A stretch of DNA of 5,452 nucleotides, from NCBI GenBank assembly GCA_011523485.1, contig WTGR01000908.1:1-5452 (forward strand). The letters are read 5' to 3'. The position numbers and the translations under genes were made by a program. This DNA is from Acidobacteriota bacterium (GTDB taxonomy: Bacteria > Acidobacteriota > Vicinamibacteria > Vicinamibacterales > UBA8438). Positions within the stretch are counted from its first letter, which is position 1, and every line of letters starts with the position of its first letter. Below are positions 1-4,762 of this stretch, piece by piece. Under the pieces are notes generated by a model. That model worked only from the letters and a program-made list of their open reading frames with translations, did no database searches and was not told where the DNA came from.

Positions 1-185
1 GCGACGTGCCGCAAACGCCGCCTGACGCTCATCTAACAATGATGTCGTGCACCCGAGGTGGTTGCGACGCCTGTCAGGCCGGTCGCCGTCCTCGATCCGC
101 TGTCGGCGTGGTCGAGATGCCCGCCCCTGGTTGCCGGCCGGCCCGGCCGCCTTCAGAGAATCCTCGACCGGCCACGATTTTGGGC

Positions 186-214
186 TTGACCCGGGCAACG
201 CGCGTACCCATAAT
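186..214 (+). promoter_or_regulatory. Sigma70-type promoter for the repeat-protein gene
   Basis: TTGACC at 186-191 (5 of 6 to the -35 consensus TTGACA) and CATAAT at 209-214 (5 of 6 to TATAAT) are separated by exactly 17 bases. Such a pair is uncommon by chance in DNA this GC-rich. Transcription would begin near 221 and leave a leader of about 250 bases before the ATG at 475. No other gene lies between, so the repeat protein is the likely target. The call is from consensus match only. Confidence 0.5.
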
Positions 215-222
215 GCCCATAG

Positions 223-390
223 CGGGCAACCGGTCAGTGCCCGTCCTCCCATGTAGACGGCTACTCCCAAAGCCAGTCTTCATTCGGCGTGCGTCGCCCA
301 ACACGATGTTGGGAGCGGCGCGTTGATGGAGCGCGGGTCCGTTGGCGGACCTGCCCCGGAAGTCGCCCGACGTCGTCCCGGTGCGGGACG
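223..390 (+). other. Structured 5' leader with four hairpins
   Basis: Downstream of the predicted start site, four perfect-stem hairpins follow one another: CGGGCA/TGCCCG (223-228 with 238-243), CCCAACA/TGTTGGG with a 3-base loop (297-303 with 307-313), GGTCCG/CGGACC with a 4-base loop (336-341 with 346-351), and CGTCCC/GGGACG with a 5-base loop (374-379 with 385-390). None has a T tract, so they are not obvious terminators. They do not match a riboswitch class I know. They may be a regulatory or stabilising leader, but 6-bp stems also occur by chance in GC-rich sequence. Confidence 0.3.
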
Positions 391-461
391 CCGGCGGACG
401 AATACCGGATGGCTTGTGCCACGCGCTACGCGGCAGCAACTCGGATCTGCGGTGGCGATTC

Positions 462-467
462 AAGGAG
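462..467 (+). promoter_or_regulatory. Ribosome binding site deciding the start at 475
   Basis: AAGGAG lies 7 bases before the ATG at 475, an ideal Shine-Dalgarno placement. The frame stays open upstream to an ATG at 289, but the upstream 62 codons have no such site and would place a signal sequence in the middle of the protein. This site therefore fixes the start at 475. A GTG at 472 in the same frame is a less likely alternative. Confidence 0.85.
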
Positions 468-474
468 TAGTGTG

Positions 475-2805
475 ATGCAGAATCAGACAGGAGCTCGACG
501 AGGGAGGCCCGGCCCGACCTGCGCGATCAGGTGGTGGGCCGCCCTTCTGACGTGCGTGGTCGGCGCGGCGGCGACCGCGGCGGCGGCGCCGAACCCGGAG
601 GCGACCTACCGTTGGCACGGCGAGCTCGTGGCGCTCGACGAAGCCGCCGGCAGGGTGACCGTGAAGTCGCCGGCGGCCGATCCGGACGGGCTGGCGTCGC
701 TGAAGGAGGCGCGCGCGGGCGACCGCATCCTGATTGCCTGGTCGGGCGCCGAGGACCGGGCGGGCGGAATTCGCATGGCGGTGCCCTACGCCGGTACGGA
801 TCCCGCGCCGGACGAGTCCGAGCGCTTCCTGCCGGCGAGGTTCGTGGCCGTCGACGCCGGCGCCGCGCATCTCACCTTCGAGGCGCCGCTGCCTGCGGGG
901 AGCCTCGGGAAGGTGCGGTCGCTGACCCGCGGCGCGCGGATCACGGCCACGACGACCCGCGGCGGGGCGGAGGCGGACGCAAGGTTGCTGTCGATCGCGG
1001 CCTACGACCCGTCTCCCGAGTGGCGTCCGTCCCCGCAGCGAGGGGCGACCTACCGGTGGCAGGGCGAGCTGGTCTCGCTCGACGAGGCGACGGGGACTCT
1101 GACGGTGAAGGCCCGCGTGGCGTCGCAGGCCGGTCTGGCCGCGGTGGCCGGCGCGAAGTCGGGCGAGCCCATCGTCATCAACTGGTCGGGCTTCGAGAGT
1201 CGGGCGAGCGGGATCCGCAGCGCGATGCCGGATGACGGTTCGGGCCTGTGGGGCAGCAACCGCTTCCTGCTGCGGGCCAGGTTCGTGGAGGCCGACGATA
1301 CGGGCCGCTACCTGACCTTCGAGACGGCGGTGCCCGCACGGAGCCGGGCGACGGTGCGGTCGCTGACGCGCGGCTCCTGGGCGAGCGTGACGTCGCCGCA
1401 CCATCCGTCGGACGGATCGCCCGCGGTGCTGTCCGTGGACGCGTACGTGGCGTCGCGGGAGCGCCGGCCGGCTCCCCTGCCGGGCGCGAGCTACCGCTGG
1501 GACGCCGAGTTGCTGGCCCTCGACGAGTCGACCGGCATGGTGACGGTGAAGTCGCGCGTGGCCTCTCCCGCTGGTCTGGCGGCGGTGGCCGGTGCGAAGT
1601 CGGGGGCGCCGATCGTCATCACCTGGTCCGGCTACGGGAACCGGGCGAGCGGGATCCGCGCTGCGATGCCGGACGACGATTCGGGTCTGTGGGGCAGCGA
1701 CCGCTTTCTGCTGCGCGCGGCGTTCGTGAAGACCGATGAAACCGGACGCTACCTGACCTTCCGGACCAAGGTGCCCGCGGAGAGCCTGGCGACGGTGCGG
1801 TCGCTGACGCGCGGCGCCTGGGCGAGCGTGCGGTCGCCGCACCATCCGTCGGACGGGTCGCCCGCCGTGCTGGCGGTCGATTCCTACGTGCCGCTTCGGG
1901 ACCGCCGGCCGGCGCCGCTGCCGGGCGCGACCTATCGCTGGGACGGCGAGCTGGTTTCGCTCGACGAGGCGAGCGGCACGGTGACGGTGAAGTCGCGCGT
2001 GGCCTCGCCGGCGGGTCTGGCGGCGGTGGCCGGCGCGGAGGCCGGGGCGCCGATCGTCATCACCTGGTCCGGCTACGCGAGCCGGGCGAGCGGGATCCGG
2101 TCCGCGATGCCGGACGACGGCTCGGGTCTGTGGGGCAGCAACCGCTTCCTGTTGCGGGCGACTCTCGTGAAAGCCGACGACGCCGGGCGCTACCTGACCT
2201 TCAAGACCAAGGTGCCCGCAGGGAGTCTGGCGACGGTGCGTTCGCTGACGCGCGGCTCGTGGGCGAGGGTGACGTCGCCGCATCATCCGGCGGGCGAAGC
2301 CCGATCGGTGATGGCCGTCAACGCGTACGTGCCGTCCCCGGAGCGCCGGCCGGCGCCGTCCCCGGGCGCGACCTATCGCTGGGACGGCGAGCTCGTTTCG
2401 CTCGATGAGGCCACCGGCACGCTGCGGGTCCGGTCGCGCGTAGCGTCCCCGGCGGGTCTCGCGGCGGTCACGGATGCGCCGGCCGGCGCGCCCATCGTCA
2501 TCACGTGGTCCGGATACGACAGCCAGGCCAACGGGATCCGGACCGCGATGCCGGACGACGGCTCGGGTCTGTGGGGCAGCAACCGCTTCCTGTTGCGGGC
2601 GACTTTCGTGGAGGCCGACGAAGCAGGGCAGTACCTGACCTTCGAGGTCGCGGTGCCCGAGGCGAGTCTGGAGGCGGTCCGTGCACTGGCGCAGGGCGCC
2701 TGGACGAGCGTCACGTCTCCGCACCACCCGGCCGACGCGGCGCCGGCGGTGATGGCCGTCACCGCGTACGCCGCCTCGGCGGCGTTGGATTCGGCCGCGC
2801 AGTAG
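475..2805 (+). CDS. Secreted protein of five tandem ~147-residue repeats
   Basis: I do not recognise this 776-residue protein and assign no function. Residues 1-38 look like a Sec signal peptide: an Arg-rich start (RRGR), a hydrophobic run from W20 to about A33, then an Ala-rich cleavage region. The Cys at 27 follows Thr rather than Gly or Ala, so a lipoprotein is unlikely. The rest is five tandem units beginning at residues 43, 191, 338, 485 and 632. Each starts A[TS]YRW and continues through ELVxLDE, a VTVK-like strand, a WSG motif, GIR, RFLxRA, LTF and R[SA]L; units 2-5 also carry SPHHP. Units are joined by Pro-rich linkers (RRPAP), suggesting beads on a string. Short alternating hydrophobic strands imply mostly beta structure. 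The mature part has no Cys, membrane segment or sorting tail, so a periplasmic or extracellular location is inferred. It has its own promoter, ribosome binding site and downstream hairpin, so it is probably monocistronic. Confidence 0.85.
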   Translation: MQNQTGARRGRPGPTCAIRWWAALLTCVVGAAATAAAAPNPEATYRWHGELVALDEAAGRVTVKSPAADPDGLASLKEARAGDRILIAWSGAEDRAGGIRMAVPYAGTDPAPDESERFLPARFVAVDAGAAHLTFEAPLPAGSLGKVRSLTRGARITATTTRGGAEADARLLSIAAYDPSPEWRPSPQRGATYRWQGELVSLDEATGTLTVKARVASQAGLAAVAGAKSGEPIVINWSGFESRASGIRSAMPDDGSGLWGSNRFLLRARFVEADDTGRYLTFETAVPARSRATVRSLTRGSWASVTSPHHPSDGSPAVLSVDAYVASRERRPAPLPGASYRWDAELLALDESTGMVTVKSRVASPAGLAAVAGAKSGAPIVITWSGYGNRASGIRAAMPDDDSGLWGSDRFLLRAAFVKTDETGRYLTFRTKVPAESLATVRSLTRGAWASVRSPHHPSDGSPAVLAVDSYVPLRDRRPAPLPGATYRWDGELVSLDEASGTVTVKSRVASPAGLAAVAGAEAGAPIVITWSGYASRASGIRSAMPDDGSGLWGSNRFLLRATLVKADDAGRYLTFKTKVPAGSLATVRSLTRGSWARVTSPHHPAGEARSVMAVNAYVPSPERRPAPSPGATYRWDGELVSLDEATGTLRVRSRVASPAGLAAVTDAPAGAPIVITWSGYDSQANGIRTAMPDDGSGLWGSNRFLLRATFVEADEAGQYLTFEVAVPEASLEAVRALAQGAWTSVTSPHHPADAAPAVMAVTAYAASAALDSAAQ
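601..2805 (+). repeat. Five in-frame tandem repeats of ~441 bp
   Basis: Repeat units begin at 601, 1045, 1486, 1927 and 2368. The first is 444 bp, the next three are each exactly 441 bp, and the fifth is about 435 bp because its linker is replaced by the protein's C-terminal tail. Units 3 and 4 agree at about 110 of 147 residues by hand count (about 75%), and 4 and 5 at about 73% over the alignable part. Unit 1 is clearly the most diverged: it lacks the GLWGS segment and the His-His-Pro motif. Units 4 and 5 share a 62-base identical stretch (2102-2163 and 2543-2604). The pattern fits duplication of a whole domain with later sequence exchange between copies. Confidence 0.95.
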
Positions 2806-2816
2806 CTCGGCGCCGG

Positions 2817-2842
2817 GACCGGCTGTTCATTGGCAGCCGGTC
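2817..2842 (+). terminator. Hairpin downstream of the repeat-protein gene
   Basis: GACCGGCTG (2817-2825) and CAGCCGGTC (2834-2842) form a perfect 9-bp stem with an 8-base loop, beginning 12 bases after the stop codon. The following bases (GTCGTTCCC) contain only a few T residues, so this is not a textbook intrinsic terminator. A competing pairing, GCCGGGA (2812-2818) with TCCCGGC (2848-2854), shares its left edge. Position and stem quality favour transcript-end formation or 3'-end protection. Confidence 0.45.
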
Positions 2843-2976
2843 GTCGTTCCCGGCACTCGGCGCTCGGAAGCGGGGTCCCGGCAGCGGCTGCCGCGGACCT
2901 CGCTTCCCCTTCCCGCCCCCTGCGACCCCTCTCGGCACGTCGGCGCCGCCGCGCTGCTTTCTGCGGCGCAACGTCC

Positions 2977-2982
2977 TAGAAT
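2977..2982 (+). promoter_or_regulatory. Possible -10 element just before dusB
   Basis: TAGAAT matches TATAAT at 5 of 6 positions and sits 12 bases before the dusB ATG. The hexamer 17 bases upstream (CTGCTT, 2954-2959) is a poor -35, and there is no extended -10 TG. If it is real, transcription would start around 2989 and leave only about 6 untranslated bases, making the dusB message almost leaderless. That would agree with the absence of a clear Shine-Dalgarno sequence. Confidence 0.3.
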
Positions 2983-2994
2983 GGATCCAGTTTC

Positions 2995-4053
2995 ATGAAG
3001 ATCGGATCCGTTTCGCTCGATCATCGCTACGCTCTTGCCCCCATGGCGGGCATGACCGACACAGCCTTTCGCCGCCTCGTGAAGGCGCGCGGCGGGTGCG
3101 GGCTCGTGGTCACCGAGATGGTCAGCTCCGAGGGGCTCGTCCGCGGCATCGACCGCACGCTCGAGTACGCCGAGTACACCGAAGCGGAGCGACCCGTGTC
3201 GATCCAGATCTTCGGCGGCGATCCCGGCAAGATGGCCGCGGCCGCCCAGATCGTCGAGACGATGCAGGCGGACATCGTCGACGTCAACATGGGCTGTCCG
3301 GTTCCGAAGATCGCGAAGCACAACGCCGGATGCAGCCTGATGCGCGAGCCGGCGCACGCCGCCCGCATCGTGCGGGCGATGACCGACGCGGTGGACATCC
3401 CGGTAACGGTCAAGATGCGGGCCGGTTGGGACGACGGCAGCATCAACGCGCCGTCGATGGCGCGCAGGATGGAGGACGCGGGGGCCGCGGCCGTCGCGGT
3501 GCACGGGCGCACCGCCAGGCAGTCCTACAGCGGGGAGTCCGACTGGGAACTGATTCGGACGGTCGCCGAGCAGGTCGCGATCCCCGTGCTGGGCAGCGGC
3601 GACTGCGTGACCCCCGAGCAGATGGTCGACCGCGCCCGCGCAGGCGTGGCCGGCGTCCTGGTCGGACGCGGCGCGCTGCGCAATCCCTGGATTTTCCAGC
3701 AGGCCGCCGTGCTGGCCGCGGATGGATCCGTGCCCGAGGTGTCGCTCGAGGAGCGCGGGCGCTTCCTCCTCGACTACATCGATCTGCTGCTGCGCGAGGG
3801 CGTCGACGAGTCGCGCGGATTCCGTCATCAGGCGCCCGGGACGGCCCCGCCCCGGGCGCGCCGGGCGCGGCCCCCGCGCAGCCGCGAACGGTGGGTCGTC
3901 AACAAGCTGCGGGCGCTCGGCTCCTGGTACACGAAGGGGCTGTACGGCGGCTCGCAGTTGCGGACGGCCATCAACCAGGCGGAGTCCGTCCAGGCCCTGC
4001 AGAGCATCATCGCGATGCACTTCCTGGAGCCGGCCGGCGATGCCGTCGCCTGA
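2995..4053 (+). CDS. dusB: tRNA dihydrouridine synthase, DusB/NifR3-like
   Basis: This 352-residue FMN enzyme reduces specific uridines of tRNA to dihydrouridine in the cytoplasm, using NAD(P)H. Visible family signatures in order: APMAGMTD (15-22) at the start of the TIM barrel, SEG and QIFGGDP in the FMN pocket, NMGCP (98-102) with catalytic Cys101, the VKMR segment (Lys140), HGRT (170-173), GSGD (200-203) and GRGALRNPWIF (224-234). The C-terminal helical, tRNA-binding domain is recognised by WYTKGLYGG (311-319). The N-terminal pattern and length fit DusB best, but the exact subfamily and target uridine cannot be fixed from sequence. Residues about 279-298 are an Arg/Pro/Ala-rich insertion unlike usual Dus proteins. 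The ATG at 2995 is chosen because IGSVSL before the barrel is the normal N-terminus; only a weak GGA lies 9 bases upstream. Its end overlaps the Nudix gene by 14 bases. Confidence 0.95.
   Translation: MKIGSVSLDHRYALAPMAGMTDTAFRRLVKARGGCGLVVTEMVSSEGLVRGIDRTLEYAEYTEAERPVSIQIFGGDPGKMAAAAQIVETMQADIVDVNMGCPVPKIAKHNAGCSLMREPAHAARIVRAMTDAVDIPVTVKMRAGWDDGSINAPSMARRMEDAGAAAVAVHGRTARQSYSGESDWELIRTVAEQVAIPVLGSGDCVTPEQMVDRARAGVAGVLVGRGALRNPWIFQQAAVLAADGSVPEVSLEERGRFLLDYIDLLLREGVDESRGFRHQAPGTAPPRARRARPPRSRERWVVNKLRALGSWYTKGLYGGSQLRTAINQAESVQALQSIIAMHFLEPAGDAVA
3852..3869 (+). repeat. 9-bp tandem duplication in the dusB insertion
   Basis: CCGGGCGCG occurs twice in immediate succession (3852-3860 and 3861-3869), inside a very G+C-rich run within dusB. 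Its length is a multiple of three, so the frame is kept, and it encodes the doubled RAR-RAR segment of the Arg/Pro/Ala-rich insertion. It looks like replication slippage. Confidence 0.8.
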
Positions 4054-4558
4054 ACGAGGTGCGCCGGTCCGTCGCGTACGGGAAATCGACTGGACGTGCT
4101 GGCGCGCCGTCGATCCCGCGACGCTCGTCTTCGTGGTCAAGGACCGGCGCATCCTGCTGATCCGCAAGAAGCGGGGGCTCGGGGCCGGCAAGATCAACGG
4201 GCCGGGCGGACGACTGGAGGCAGGCGAATCGTTCGACGCATGCGCGGTCCGCGAGGTGCGCGAGGAGCTGGGCGTCACGCCGCTCCAGTTGGAGAAGCGG
4301 GGGCAGCACAGCTTCCAGTTCGTGGACGGCTACTCGACGTTCGTGCACGTCTTCCGCGCGGCGGATCTGGTCGGCACGCCCATCGAGACGGACGAAGCCG
4401 AGCCGTTCTGGTTCGACGTCGACGCCATTCCGTTCGACGAAATGTGGGAGGACGATCGCCATTGGCTGCCGCTGGTCATCGGCGGCCGGCGGTTCGCCGG
4501 GCGCTGGGTCTTCGACGGCGATCGCATGCTCGATCACACGCTGGACGTGCTGCCGTAG
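4040..4558 (+). CDS. Nudix hydrolase, MTH1-like (probable 8-oxo-dGTPase)
   Basis: The 172-residue product has a perfect Nudix box at residues 57-79 (Gly57, Glu63, Arg71-Glu72, Glu75-Glu76, Gly78), the Mg2+-binding loop-helix that hydrolyses nucleoside diphosphate-X compounds. Outside the box it resembles human MTH1/NUDT1 closely: KKRGLGAGKING (43-54), GTPIETDE (112-119), IPFDEMWEDD (130-139) and the final LDHTLDV. Asn53, Trp136, Asp138 and Asp139 line up with MTH1 Asn33, Trp117, Asp119 and Asp120, the base-recognition residues. MTH1 Phe27 is Leu47 here. I infer hydrolysis of 8-oxo-dGTP or similar oxidised purine nucleotides, protecting the nucleotide pool; this substrate is not proven. The ATG at 4040 is the only plausible start: no later in-frame start precedes the first strand. 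It adds about 20 residues before the MTH1-like part. A weak TGGAG lies 10 bases upstream, and the 14-base overlap with dusB suggests translational coupling. Confidence 0.92.
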   Translation: MPSPERGAPVRRVREIDWTCWRAVDPATLVFVVKDRRILLIRKKRGLGAGKINGPGGRLEAGESFDACAVREVREELGVTPLQLEKRGQHSFQFVDGYSTFVHVFRAADLVGTPIETDEAEPFWFDVDAIPFDEMWEDDRHWLPLVIGGRRFAGRWVFDGDRMLDHTLDVLP

Positions 4559-4673
4559 CGCCGCCCGGCCCGCCGCGATGCGCGGGGTTCGGCCCCAGCC
4601 CGCCGCTCCAAGGAGTCTTCGCCACAGCACTTCGCTTCGTTGCCTGCTGCGGGGCAGACTCCCGGCCCGACAG

Positions 4674-4702
4674 TTGGCGAAGCGTACACGGTGACGTATC
4701 AT
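4674..4702 (+). promoter_or_regulatory. Probable promoter of the DUF1800 gene
   Basis: TTGGCG (4674-4679, 4 of 6 to the -35 consensus) and TATCAT (4697-4702, 5 of 6 to the -10) are 17 bases apart. A start near 4709 would give a leader of about 54 bases before the GTG at 4763. One arm of an inverted repeat (TGGCGAAG, 4675-4682) covers the -35, which could be an operator, though this is only positional evidence. Confidence 0.42.
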
Positions 4703-4751
4703 GCGAGTCTTGACGACCGGAGGCTCGGTTGCGGCCGGGCGCGGCAAGACC

Positions 4752-4756
4752 GGAGG
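4752..4756 (+). promoter_or_regulatory. Ribosome binding site deciding the GTG start at 4763
   Basis: GGAGG, followed by A, lies 6 bases before GTG at 4763. The codons after this GTG encode a short signal-peptide-like segment, so the site supports a non-ATG start. Confidence 0.8.
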
Positions 4757-4762
4757 AACACC

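Larger units (their letters stand above)
1..474. other. Upstream region without a credible gene
   Basis: No open frame in this stretch looks like a protein. The candidate translations on both strands are rich in Arg, Pro and Ala, have no recognisable domain and no ribosome binding site, and read like chance frames in GC-rich DNA. What the region does hold is a promoter-like pair at 186-214, several perfect-stem hairpins between 223 and 390, and a strong ribosome binding site at 462-467 for the repeat-protein gene. Positions 1-185 show nothing I can name; they may be the tail of an intergenic region or a decayed gene. I saw no tRNA, transposase remnant or direct-repeat array. Confidence 0.6.
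4559..4762. other. Intergenic region with overlapping inverted repeats
   Basis: No gene is visible here. Just after the Nudix stop a weak GC hairpin (CCGCG-ATG-CGCGG, 4573-4585) could help end the dusB-Nudix transcript, but it has no T tract. Further on, two inverted repeats overlap: GGAGTCT (4612-4618) with AGACTCC (4656-4662), and CTTCGCCA (4617-4624) with TGGCGAAG (4675-4682). They share bases 4617-4618, so they could not both be fully paired. An isolated AAGGAG at 4610-4615 has no start codon at a usable distance and is not a gene start. The right half of the region carries the predicted DUF1800 promoter. Confidence 0.45.

Noticed and set aside
297..313. Possible integron attC-like core, since GCCCAAC and GTTGGG flank a short palindrome
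   Set aside because: The two cores are only a few bases apart, while attC sites span roughly 57-141 bp with inner boxes, and the second core does not fit GTTRRRY. No integrase or cassette is present. It is best read as a hairpin.
6..326. Small + strand open frame of 106 codons at the left edge
   Set aside because: Low-complexity Arg/Pro composition, no ribosome binding site, no domain, and it runs through the predicted promoter at 186-214.
289..474. An upstream ATG at 289 extending the repeat protein by 62 residues
   Set aside because: The extension has no Shine-Dalgarno site and would bury the signal peptide, whereas AAGGAG stands 7 bases before the ATG at 475.
498..588. Tat or lipoprotein signal in the repeat protein (Arg-Arg at residues 8-9, Cys27)
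   Set aside because: The twin Arg is not followed by the hydrophobic FLK-type residues of a Tat motif, and Thr before Cys27 does not fit a lipobox. A plain Sec signal explains the segment better.
460..2727. A 755-codon open frame on the minus strand antisense to the repeat protein
   Set aside because: It mirrors the five repeats, is extremely Arg-rich, has no domain or signal, and no ribosome binding site. GC-rich coding repeats often leave the opposite strand free of stops. The + strand frame has the signal peptide, ribosome binding site and conserved motifs.
601..2805. CRISPR array or non-coding satellite repeats
   Set aside because: The 441-bp units are in frame, diverge mostly by conservative amino-acid changes, and lack short repeats with unique spacers. 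They are protein domain repeats.
2827..4278. Long minus-strand open frame antisense to dusB and part of the Nudix gene
   Set aside because: It covers two clearly recognised + strand enzymes, and its own translation shows no family signature.
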